Assembly: GCF_000006405.1 (NCBI RefSeq)
Contig: NW_003207586.1
Span: 8,209-41,214 of the forward strand
From: Perkinsus marinus ATCC 50983
Lineage: Eukaryota > Perkinsozoa > Perkinsida > Perkinsidae
DNA length: 33,006 bases
Direction of reading: 5' to 3'
Part shown: positions 10,901 through 18,534 of the stretch, piece after piece
How positions within the stretch are numbered: position 1 is the first letter of the stretch
How the letters are laid out: every line of letters begins with the position of its first letter
Translations under genes and position numbers: made by a program
The notes under the pieces: model-generated
Database searches by the model: none
What the model was told of the DNA's origin: nothing
What the model saw: only the letters and a program-made list of their open reading frames with translations

Positions 10901-11000
10901 TACTAGGGGGAAGAGAAAAAGCACTAGATTCCTCTCTAGATCTCCCTCTGCGGACAGAACCGACAGAGGGGGATAACTTAGAACCAGAACGTAATTCCAT
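4926..11000 (-). CDS. Gag-Pol polyprotein of the BEL/Pao element
   Basis: Single frame of 2024 codons. About residues 1-700 are gag-like: Ser/Arg-rich, with a GGGYLTGN repeat near 370-405 and a poly-Ser tract near 620. Three CCHC knuckles (CX2CX4HX4C, for example CYRCLQSGHPARLC) lie near 910-970. The aspartic protease motif LFDTGAD is near 1077. Reverse transcriptase carries FVDDIYALG near 1573, a YxDD-box equivalent. The Pao-type connection and RNase H (STDASKDAWGADL near 1733) follow. The last ~160 residues match nothing I know and contain a 14-residue repeat. The chosen Met lies within the LTR; a later Met near residue 100 is an alternative start. Confidence 0.85.
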   Translation of the reverse strand: MELRSGSKLSPSVGSVRRGRSREESSAFSLPPSNRIPSPAPAHSTGILPRTNSQTQDDDRIHSKAPQEREPSSCTEPPDQGVSDQSLVGLPPILKGGASMSSRATRTSSKGLYGKSQTRLKPPVARIKERDRSDAHLVEKSSQETSPSSRLREGLPSMRSAFMTINSDLNSEEPSQVSGAIAVGPTSSPPDSMLLHEVSVTSPPIQGRPNEGSTTPIVNIDPAPPAICSEIRHKPDSIEAEHLMTSPLRPIRAPTDGPTVGSPRTAERLMSDESIPCSVPIIACSNQFQPCQYGYSISHIYHETKGKTDERKPRHDLGLVAPLQCPRSARSCGSEPSHCQGGPYQDLPYRSNPVHDAYNAGDHTETGGSDNGGGYLTGGGNGGGYLTGNGGGYLTGNGHGGGYLTSEVCGHQTGDGTGGHQYNKTSGLTQVTFGHISNPSVMSANYLSRHDLHGNGCYDCQGPQGGSGRVVQRSSPNFGVNDPNYDVLHRHHLYESAANAPTVQAHSDIIVSNLHRNQPQQWRLSTEAGDVCNGASGDPATVQGSTFMESQQIPHRRQHRSIKRDGPLDSSPESSHGKGSSATSSPRSTIAGRGERLRRSKNIKPRTSSRRYRSSSSSSSSARESSYSSSSSSDEGSRHRHRSDRGGKFYVPAKRSIAGYYSKCPGCHKKPCISRIIDKDFDSAASNAAKAKSKSMFIGYDDERSGTMFCREIDFAMEGHNAVTRYLWAKNNIDAGLWRKLTNATEPPARCHQSYEHHLRRLCRKLRKTFDTDEALSRAEYKFNTCTQRSSETLFQFISRLETLADELVYLRAGPRESTLKRRLYDGLSSNDLKEKVETKVGNHKISYKKFVDRLSEHERRRQGRLQRSSTVNKPSGRSTGRLHVIECEDDPQEETYCHAVGSDALSIKCYRCLQSGHPARLCTEPKVVDLQKRCSKCGNPEHQETDCKVPVNRLFCQRCLKKGHLAYVCTALTPADQPKKVGPKPKKDFGKGKSKKINPPQTPPSNSTVIPSGAGANVIHEDNAYDGLCIEPVTSSDVDVPFRAMASTVPPVSNRSNHRVSMVVGDLCVYGTTRPVLFDTGADISLIALSTLKKLAPNKKITIPPKSSIGRVHVANGGQLDILGKVSLPIGKGTYTVTDTFLLASDHLSTPIIIGCSTMAKLHAVISFKPEGSIEVKIGHTSTTTPQVEPCDLVSPRSVEYIRKVGIMNVMGGRTSRDEDLLSLSAKGTRNLSQSYDLIDTLKAYKSLNSECGIYPQIDDGNLDDSLCVSEETVSSGESLPTINRDDLPPQQAIIREWVADSSAPLGRARPQVPWRSPTSRPRYNYHMARKRGLASIKAITGERMEMFHRALDGYISKGFCAIVKDNRLDPSKPEASTCQSVWEKLSKGTPYQGSLAPLPEHFTASHLVYRDQHPTTPCRIVLDYREANLYSLRGGYPQNSLHGTLLLLRSSKYFVAGDLSKAFCRMQSSRADVPYVGYTCIGPFTVLWSRVGFGTRAAPNMLDSVVDDTIDEIYDLSQLAAEIDGDTFEVAVKSIDPGRIKSVLLYPSEEGYDYLCDGPPIPSHVKMLKFVDDIYALGSTVAEAQRNYRFVSYLLKGHDLPAEDLKKFENWICKSVAGIETRGHLLGYDYLPSNDGLYPTMSAKPPEGLTYMSKRSSSSILASLYDPLGLIIEQDIRARSLWRRICQEIKEWDQMIPYQLQQQVVRWASETTQVCKTISTSRFTPYDAELILSTDASKDAWGADLRLKSRPDVRLAAKGALYTNSTLSWSIPRKELDALYRGLLWTRALSVYLPIKSIYGENQAPLSKLSPEVPIYRLVVAIDSELTVYRLRRPSNDTRLPAPEKRRLQAIRNLCVQLDATVRHIPSGCNPADSVSRYAMGRDFDGHKLSEAIDSASVIYDYREDTSSDEGCQFDKDIYCHVASCIHDPERDLLFSPIPSVTAGCCATLAPPTTANAGCYATLAPPTTANAGCYATLAPNNLLPWVYSVSSPYPLISIVSLFDKKSSFLSRHQLGLLHDPYR
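5061..5170. repeat. 42-bp minisatellite in the 3' end of the BEL/Pao frame
   Basis: Almost three copies of a 42-bp unit containing GCGTAGCGTAGCACCCCGCG. The period is 14 codons, so the frame keeps a repeating ATLAPPTTANAGCY. The unit ends in a short GGTGC/GCACC inverted repeat. Confidence 0.8.
9780..9890. repeat. Imperfect repeat coding for Gly-rich gag segment
   Basis: On the minus strand, several imperfect copies of a unit meaning GGGYLTGN, with variable spacing. It lies in the gag part of the BEL/Pao frame. Confidence 0.65.
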
Positions 11001-11253
11001 AGACTCCTGAGGCTTAACGCAATGTACTAGAGCGTTGAGGGTATAACAGACCTATTGGTGTTAGGGTTAGTTACGAAAGAGATAGTTCCCGATGCTATCT
11101 AGGAGATAGTCCTCACAGATCACTCAAAGATCTCAATAAAGGCTTACAGAAAGGCTACACGAAGAAGCCGTAACACTAGCCGTTTCACCCGTTTCAACTA
11201 GTGAATTTCGGGCGAGCGAGATTTACAACTTGCGCCGCCGCGAAGCCGGCACA
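10873..11253 (-). repeat. 5' LTR of the BEL/Pao element
   Basis: 381 bp, TGTG to CACA, partner of 4236-4591. The first 43 codons of the gag-pol frame lie inside its 3' part. GTAA follows at 11254-11257 as right-hand target duplication. Confidence 0.85.
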
Positions 11254-11257
11254 GTAA

Positions 11258-13166
11258 AAGTAACCCTGGTGCCAAGATCGCACCAGGGTAAACAGACAAA
11301 AAACCCATGTACGAAGCGCGAAAAGAGAAACCCACAGCAAACATGAGAAAACTAGGAGTACCAGCGCGTTAAGAAGACCAGGACAACGGACGATAGAGAC
11401 TCTATCCCTGATGATTCCAAAATAGCACAAATAAATCTGGAATAATGATGAAGCAGAGAATTCATAGAGCTGCATTGTAGTGGGCCTCTCCCTGTTCCCT
11501 CCCTTGCTCTTCCACCTGTTCCCCTTCTCCGGGAGAGAAGTTCTCCCTCTCCCTCCTCTGTTAATACATCAGAAATAACCGTAATGGTACTAGTAGCAGT
11601 CCCAGGGGAGAGCAGTGCTCCCAGTCTTTTCTTAATCGAGATGCCATCGATGCAGATGCATTAGCATCCGTAGTCGCAACGCAATTTGCTTTCACCTGAG
11701 AACCTTAGGAGATTTGTTCGTCTCAGGTCGCTTGATAAATCAACCTATATCTCAGGGTCAGATAGTATCCCAGTATGATAGGAGAGTCAGTCATTATCGT
11801 CAAGCTTTGCCCCAGACTGTGAGTCGCGGTACACTTCTTAGGAAACCTTCGGCCCGAAGGTTTCGGGTATGGTTCAGGCTGAGACGCTGAGTCCCATATG
11901 ACCAGCTAGGTCTTTCAGAAGACAAATCTCTCAAAACAACGCAAGTGCAAGCTGTACGTCAAGTTTAGCGTTTCCTCCTGGGTTGTTTAGTTCTGCCGTC
12001 GCAAGCTTTTCCCAGTACCTGGGAAACCTTTGCTGAGACCTGCCGGATGGAACTCCGTTTGGGAACTGCTAGTCACATCTTCTTTTCCCGTTGATCTCCG
12101 AGCCTGCAAACATGTGAACGTATGAAACCGGTATAAAAGTCCTTGGAAAGAAATCCCAAAAACCCTCTCCTTACACGATTATTTATCCTTTATATTACCT
12201 GCACCATCGGTCACTGCGAAGAACGCGTTCTTTTCCAAATTGGAAAAGATGGCGTTATTTGAAAGTCCAATTGTTTTAACGATTAAAGCAAGAGGAGGTT
12301 AAAGTTTAACCTCCTCTTAACAGCGGTTGAATGATAAACTTGTCAATTCAGTTCATTGTCTAATTCCATCAACGCCCCTACCTATCATCTGTGGGCCTCA
12401 CTTTCTTTCGGTCTGCCGCGATGTTACGAGCCGGATCCAACATCACTGATGTTACATCAGTCCGTATACCGGCTCTCCCGGATGATCAAGTGGAGTTCAT
12501 ACATCGGACCGAGGCTCGATTGGATCGAGATATCGAAAATCGATCGATTGTTCGGTGCTAATCAATCGAGGATGCTGCGGCGGGCAGACGAATCGATTCG
12601 ATTCGAGGAATCGATCCACCTCGAAATTCGAAATTCATTGAAATGCTCTCCTACGTCAGCATTGAGGGTTACTTATAGGGTCTACAGCACCTGTCATATT
12701 ATTGCAACAATTCAGGATGCCTTTAGCAAAGCACTTCCACGAGAAGAAAAAGTAAGGGTCGAGGCTAGACCGCTCAGTTGATAGCCACAGGCACTGGGAG
12801 GCTGTCTGATTATCTGACTCGGATAGACTCCATCAGCGAGATACTGAATATCCGCGCACGACCTTGCTGTTCGCCCGAGGCGAGTCGCTTTGCTGTGGCA
12901 CGCTGCCAATTGCGGCGACAGCCAGATATTCTGCAGATGCCGATTCCCCGGGTCGGAAGGATGGTATTCCCCGGGTTCGGTCAGATTGCGCGTTTGCCTC
13001 GAGCCTCGACGAACCCTCGAGATAGTTCTTCGGTAATTCAGAAGAAGATTATCCAAATACTATTTCTGAGCATAATCCACACCGCAAATTCAATATCCCT
13101 AGTAGCGGCTACTAAGTAGCCTAATAACTCTAATAGTTATCGCATATAGCATAGGTCAAAAATCCG
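11258..13166. other. Repeat-rich non-coding stretch
   Basis: No convincing gene. It starts with a 9-bp hairpin (11264-11272 with 11280-11288). Perfect palindromes with one-base centres lie at 11842-11864, 12229-12249 and 12290-12318. A TATAAAAG box sits at about 12133. About 90 bp near 11630-11720 recur near 14155-14245. AATCGATT-rich sequence fills 12510-12640. It may be old mobile DNA. Confidence 0.5.
12290..12318. repeat. 29-bp perfect palindrome
   Basis: Arm AAGAGGAGGTTAAA (14 bp) around a single G. It lies 40 bp after another one-base-centre palindrome (12229-12249, arm TCTTTTCCAA). Confidence 0.85.
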
Positions 13167-13692
13167 GATTCTTCGCCCCGCCCCTAAATTACTCAATCCG
13201 TCCCTAAATATGCCACATGCGTTCTAAAGTTGGATGAGTCATCCGCTATCGTTACAGCTTCTCTGAGACTGACAGTTTCTGTCTCAGTGACCCATACCAG
13301 TATGCTTAGCTAATAAATGTAGTTACGTGGTGGAGTTCAGTACGCTCAGTACGTGTTCAGGGCGGCCATTGGCCGCCGGCCAAGATCAGTAGATAGCACG
13401 GCTCAACACAACGATGTGAAACTAGATTGATCATTGCGTCGGCCAAGGTTTCGAAACGTTCAAGCCAGTGGCTGGTCAAGTTCGAACATGTATCTTTCAG
13501 ACGGCCAGGGTCAAGCGTGATGCACATGAGTTTTCCTCAAGATGTCATGGCAGTCAACAAAGCCACGTGACATGCTTGCAGTGAAGCTTCAGGGACGCTC
13601 GGGTAGCTTGAAAAGTTAGGGGCCGGTACGAGTCATTTAGGGGCAGATTGGGCAATTTAGGGGCGGATTGAGTACCTTAGGGGCGACGAATC
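13167..13692. mobile_element. 0.5-kb element with GC-rich inverted repeats
   Basis: The left end (13167 on) and the complement of the right end (up to 13692) share GATTC-TCGCCCC, TACTCAATCCG and CCCTAAAT in the same order over about 40 bp, with small gaps. Inside the right end the motif TTTAGGGGC is repeated three times. The interior carries no gene; a perfect 17-bp palindrome lies at 13361-13377. I see no clear target duplication, so the class is unknown. Confidence 0.6.
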
Positions 13693-15319
13693 TAGGGGCG
13701 CGGATGAGCAGGTGCCGGGTTTCAGTGGTTCCATTGTGCGCAACTTTTCGAAATAGAAAATACATAAAAATGCCGGAGCCTTGGATCGAACCGGCGCCCC
13801 TAAATCGAAAGAATCGATTCGAGATCGATTCTCGGTTACCGGTATCGATATTGGACCAATCGATTGTATAACCTCTGGGACCGAATCGATTCGAGATCGA
13901 GCCTCGAAACTCGAAAAGTTCAGAAGTATGGTGGAGTTCCGGTGGTCCCGGACAGTACAGTACCAGCACTGGTCTTGAATAGTCTTTCTCCCATAATCTC
14001 CCTGAGACCACTGCCTCGTGATGAGCTTTTTTGGGACTGAGGCGATATGTATTCAGGAAAGCAATGTCGTGAGATGCCAGAACTGAGCAATATCAACCTG
14101 AGCATCTTTTTCGAGGCGAAGCCCCGAAACGGAGCTATTCCCAAGGCACAGCAGGGCTCTCAATCTTCCCTTAATCGAGACGCCATCGATGCAGATACAT
14201 TCACAACAGTTGTCGCAACATAGTTTGCTCTAAACTGAGAATTTCGGAAGAATCGTGCGATCAAGCAACTTCGCGTCGAGTCGAACGTCGTCGCTGTCAC
14301 CGAGATCGTAGGCGAATGGTTTTTAAATTAAAAATTTTAGTGTATAGTCCAGTGGGGATTGAAGATCGTGTAGTCGAGTAGATTCCCCGTTAGTTGGCTA
14401 ACTGATTATAACACAAGGCAGAAAGTGAGTAAATGGATAAGTTAGATGGGCAGAATATACGATATGAACGATATATGACGAGTATAACTTATAACACAGG
14501 AGATACTATTATATAGAATAATACAGTATAATTATAAAGCTTAAGCCTATTACCAAATCGAAACGTTACTGTAGTCGCAGGAGTGAAGTTCCTGAGCGTA
14601 TTCCACGAGAGCTTCCTAGTGACATGTACCATCGTGATAGAGACATAGGAGGCGGGATATATGTAAGGCTTGTTCACTAGCGACGCAGGGATAGCCTACT
14701 GCTTCATCGGCGCTGCCTCGGTGTTTCCCGAAGGAGGAGACATATCGGTCTTTAATAGAGGGCAATCACGTCGAAAATGGCCTGGCTTCTGACAGTTAAA
14801 GCATAACCATTGGCTTCTGTCCTTGCCCACATACTGACGATCTCTTGAAGAGATTCTCTTCCTCTACCTTCCTTGGCCTTGATGTTCCACTTTGGATAAT
14901 CCGGACTTGGTCTTCACGCTCTGTTGAACAGAGTCTGTTCACGATGATACCTTCACCTGTGAGAGAAAGCTGTTGGGATTCTCACAGCTTCCTGAAGGGA
15001 TGGGATTCTCACAGCTTTCTCACAGCTTCCTGAATCCCAAGTTGGGATTCCCAACATCAGCATCGCTGCAGACGCAGGTCACTCTCACATCAACAGCATC
15101 AGGAGCCGTCTTGTTCAAGAACAATTTGACAGGCTCGAATACTGGTTCGATGGCCTCGGAGCTCTCATCGAACACGATAGCGAGAACTACGAGTACCTTG
15201 GAAGTTTGATAATCTCGCTTCACATCATCATACTCCACGCGTGACGCACCAACGAAAAACTCTATTAGAGTCCAGGCCTGGAACCAACTGAAAGCATGGT
15301 AATGAGTGAAGTATCGTAA
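13693..15319. other. No gene recognised
   Basis: Contains a tRNA-like B-box on the minus strand near 13782-13793, AATCGATTCGAGATCG-type repeats at 13800-13910, the second copy of the ~90-bp repeat at about 14155-14245, and an AT-rich stretch at 14320-14560. A minus-strand frame ending at 15020 (reading EYDDVKRDYQTSKVLVVLAI) might be an exon of something now split by the hAT element at 15320, but I could not join it to anything. Confidence 0.3.
14974..15050. repeat. Short tandem repeat plus hairpin
   Basis: GGGATTCTCACAGCTTCCTG recurs in slightly altered form about 28 bp on. The stretch closes with a one-base-centre palindrome at 15032-15050 (arm GAATCCCAA). Confidence 0.7.
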
Positions 15320-16234
15320 CAGGGTTTGCCCTTTGGGCGGGCAAGCGTCAAAATTTCGCGGAAAGGAAATTTTATCACGGAAAATTTCGGAAACGGTGGA
15401 AATGGAAATTTCCGTGTAAATCTCGCACGCCATGCGGGCGCGCGAGACATGCGATCAGCCAGGTATGCCCACCGGACCCAACGTATGCCACTTCCGGGCC
15501 CAACGTATGTCATGCCAAATAGGGTGGTTTGAACCAGAGAAATCGCGGCCCTTCGGCCCGCTATAGTAGCCATGTCATCTTAGGGTGTTATACGAGTCTG
15601 GCCGAGGCTGGCCGAGTTCTGCTTCAGTTTGTATCCTAGGTAACTGAGTCTACTGTTCTGGGTCGAACGTGAGCAAAAGCTTGAGCTCTTAGAGGGGAAA
15701 TGAGATATTTTATCTCGTTTTTCATCCACCATAATCATTCTGAATTACGGGAGAAAGTGATCAGCTAACGTGTGAATGCGAAGATTACCGCCGAAGATGT
15801 ACTCGATAGAACGCAAGATATGGTGGACTTAGTCCACTGGACTACAGCCAAATAGGTCGATAGCGCCAACCGTGAAAATAACTGGAGCTACGCCGACACT
15901 ATTCGACTCTTGAGAGAGAGAACGCAAGATTGCAAGATAGTTGGAGAATCGCTAACTCTTGAGAGGCTCACGCGCACGCCCACCTGATCGATATCTGAGG
16001 GTAACCGCAAGATGTATTCATAGTGACCAGTAGACACCTGCGAACGCCTTCACTAGCTTTATTCGGCCATTATGAATGAATCTGAGCTACATCTCTCCTC
16101 TCTACTACCCTGGGCACGATTTTTTGGGCATTTTTAGCAAATTTCCAAGAATTTCCAGCCTCAACGGAAATTTCTGAAATTTTCTCGAAAATTTCCTTCG
16201 GAAATTTCCGCCCGTGCCCAAAGGGCAAACCCTG
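15320..16234. mobile_element. hAT-type non-autonomous element, 915 bp
   Basis: Perfect 19-bp terminal inverted repeats, CAGGGTTTGCCCTTTGGGC at 15320-15338 and its complement at 16216-16234. They are flanked by 8-bp direct repeats TATCGTAA at 15312-15319 and 16235-16242. Just inside each end are several GGAAATTTCC-like motifs, as in the hAT element at 918-3115. No transposase frame is present. The first five terminal bases and the subterminal motif suggest the same transposase lineage as that element. Confidence 0.9.
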
Positions 16235-16242
16235 TATCGTAA

Positions 16243-17101
16243 TCATGCAGCCGCTCTCAGGCACACACGGATACCAGCAAAGTTCCTTTGATGTCCCGCA
16301 GCATGACTTATGGAGCTTACAGAGAACGCCAAATGATCCGAACAAGCGAAGTCCCTACACAACGAGCGTTTCAGCAGAAGTGCGATTTTGCATAATGTCG
16401 GAGCGCTTATGTAAATCAGAGTGCTATTATGTCTAATAACAGTGCGACTTTGTAAATAACTGGCGCTGTTTCGTCGTTTAGAAAACAGCAGACACATAAG
16501 AGCATGTGCGGTTCTTACGGGCCAAAATGGAAAACAGCATTCCGCTGTTGTGCTGTCGTGCTGTTTTGTATTGTGCCGCTGCAACACACGTCGAGTTGCT
16601 TGCTTATGAAGCTTGTTAAGCTATATACTAGACAGTATCTACATTTACTCCTGAGTATTGGTGACACATCGACCATCTGCACATCGACCTCCCTCCCAGC
16701 GATGACTGTTTGAGTTGCCATGAGTGGGGAGACACTCACCAACCAACTCTACTTACTAAGTAGAGTTTGAACTAAAAGTTGTAAACTAATAGTTTGAATT
16801 CTTCGCCAGAGGTGTATGTTCGATACTTCAGGCGAAGGATGCTCCTCTCGTACTTCACTTGTGATAACAAGACCGAGGCGTCAATTTCTTCTCTTGGGTT
16901 TCTGTGTTGCACCGTCTTTAGATGGCGAGTGGATTCAGACTCAACAGTATCTGCGAATCCGTTCTCCGAAAGTATCACACAATCTCATCCCTCTGACCCG
17001 TTGATACGTATTCGACAACACAGCACAACTGCCTGTGACAACGAACACCACATCGGACAGCACATAGCGCCATATACCACGATCCATACTATAACCGAAA
17101 A
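16243..17101. other. No gene recognised
   Basis: Several 60-100 codon frames on both strands overlap each other and none has a convincing bias. A perfect 23-bp palindrome lies at 16745-16767 (arm AACTCTACTTA, centre C). Confidence 0.35.
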
Positions 17102-17461
17102 CTAATACAGAATCCATGAAGGATCCGTAAATGATGGCCAGAGGATAAATTGAGGAGGATACGCACTCTTCCGATCTGTGACTCGGTAGATTGGCGCTCC
17201 AATGGGTATGAAATGATCCTCGATCTTGGGGTCAGTCTGGCCAGCGAAAAGCCACATAACTATGCGCCAGAGGATCGGCTTCCACTTCTTGTCGTTCAGT
17301 AGGGCAGTAGAGCCTTCGCCATTATTCTTCCCCAGGATGTAATACAGATAGCGATTCAATTGTCTGGAGCAAAGATGTTCACGATTTGGTTTACTCGGAT
17401 ACTGCGTCGAGTTCGGAAGGAATCGTTCTGCGTTGGCCTCCAACTCTTCCAGACGAGACAT
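17102..17461 (-). CDS. Hypothetical protein, 119 residues
   Basis: ATG at 17461 to TAG. The product starts MSRLEELEANAERFLPNS, has a central basic/aromatic stretch (LLNDKKWKPILWRIVMWLF) and ends WPSFTDPSWILY. Composition is protein-like throughout. A pyrimidine-rich AG site (TCTACTTAG, exon start 17497) lies 36 nt before the ATG and could be a spliced-leader or intron acceptor. It lies about 180 bp downstream of, and on the same strand as, the gene at 17641-18534. I do not recognise the family; it could also be the last exon of a longer gene. Confidence 0.5.
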   Translation of the reverse strand: MSRLEELEANAERFLPNSTQYPSKPNREHLCSRQLNRYLYYILGKNNGEGSTALLNDKKWKPILWRIVMWLFAGQTDPKIEDHFIPIGAPIYRVTDRKSAYPPQFILWPSFTDPSWILY

Positions 17462-17640
17462 ACTGAAGTCCAGGCTTAAGCCTCTGAACAGAGAAGTCTA
17501 AGTAGAGTGGAATAAAGGCTCACTGCTTGATTCTCTTACGGAATGTTTTCAGAGATGGTGGTGGAGATCCTACTTATTCTGAAGCCTTCCTCGAGTACAG
17601 GAGCATTCAATCTTACCCATATACTCCATCTCACCTACGA

Positions 17641-18534
17641 TCACGCATCGTCGGACGAGCTATACTGGTACACTCCCACTTCTTTGCTGTGGTTGGTACG
17701 GCTTCTCAGTCGCAACGTCTGGAAAGCTTCACAGTCATATGAGTCCTTCTCCAGTTCCTCATCAATGTTCATGCCCGATGGATAAGGGAAAGGCAGGTCC
17801 TTTATTTCAGGCTTCCACTTCAAGGCTCGGAGCATTTGCGCTCCCCATGGGGCTAGACCAATGATTCGTCCCAAATCCAGCTTCTGGTGTTGGCTGGGAC
17901 TTCCGTTCATCTGGTCCTTCTGTTTGTTCTGCTCTTCAGCGTGATGTCCCTCAGATTGATGATTATTGAGTTGCTCGGCAAGAACAACATCATGCAGGAT
18001 TCCATATCTGAAGGAATTCTTCTCCAGGAACAGCAACGTATCCCCTTCCCTAGGGGTCAGTCGCTCACCTCGGGCACGTCAACCGACGGTACACGAATGT
18101 CGCTTCTCTGTCACTATCGAGATATACATTACACTGAGAAATTTCGCGAGAAGATTCAATGATGGTGAACGGCTCCTCACCTGCTGTATTTCATCATCGT
18201 TAGTAGCTTTAGCTTGATCAATAATACGAAAAGGCTTGCTCTCAAGCGGCGGATTTCGCAGTGAGCTCGGCTTACCATGAGCCTAAATCGCAAGCACCAA
18301 TCGGCATGCTCTCACGAGAATCGACACAAAAATGGTAATCATATCATGCCATCAAGAAAAGCTATTCTCATGGCTATACTGTGACGGAGCTGCTATCTTT
18401 AGCGTTGAGCAGCCCACCTTCACTTCGACTACACGGCCAACTCTATCCGCTCTACTCGAGCCATCCGCTGTGCCCAGCACCAGTGTGATATAGAGCAACA
18501 TGGACAACGGTTTGATGGAATACACCATTGGCAT
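17641..18534 (-). CDS. Four-exon gene for a predicted secreted or membrane-anchored protein of unknown family
   Basis: Proposed exons (minus): 18534-18418, 18282-18181, 18133-18069, 18007-17641, with introns of 135, 47 and 61 nt, all GT-AG. The phases join without a stop to 216 residues. Exon 1 begins MPMVYSIKPLSMLLYITLVL, a good signal peptide with likely cleavage near GTADG. Exon 2 holds KPFRIIDQAKATNDD, exon 3 NVYLDSDREATFVYRRL. Exon 4 is Gln/Asn/Lys-rich, then LGRIIGLAPWGAQMLRALKW, and ends YQYSSSDDA. The intron 1 borders are the weakest: the frame of exon 1 stays open for 20 more codons and other donors exist. The function is unknown. Confidence 0.55.

Larger units (their letters stand above)
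4236..11253 (-). mobile_element. BEL/Pao LTR retrotransposon, 7018 bp
   Basis: Bounded by two long direct repeats (4236-4591 and 10873-11253) that start TGTG and end CACA, and by a GTAA duplication. Between them one very long minus-strand frame encodes gag, protease, reverse transcriptase and RNase H. The superfamily is shown by the Pao-type segment after RT (LYDPLGLI, then W-R-R-I-C around an acidic stretch) and by the RNase H end HIPSGCNPADSVSR. The two LTRs differ at only two aligned positions outside one rearranged patch, so the insertion is young. The coding frame looks whole, but I see no integrase domain in the element. It inserted next to the start of the transposase-like gene. Confidence 0.88.

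Noticed and set aside
14489-14677. Short AT-rich minus-strand frame
   Set aside because: Composition alone explains it; no motif, start context or splice support.
18050-18068. Possible 19-nt intron in the signal-peptide gene
   Set aside because: A 61-nt intron ending in CCTTCAG gives the same phase with a better acceptor and a normal size.
17887-18217. Plus-strand frames with a hydrophobic start
   Set aside because: Antisense to the exons of the minus-strand gene, whose splice phases fit.
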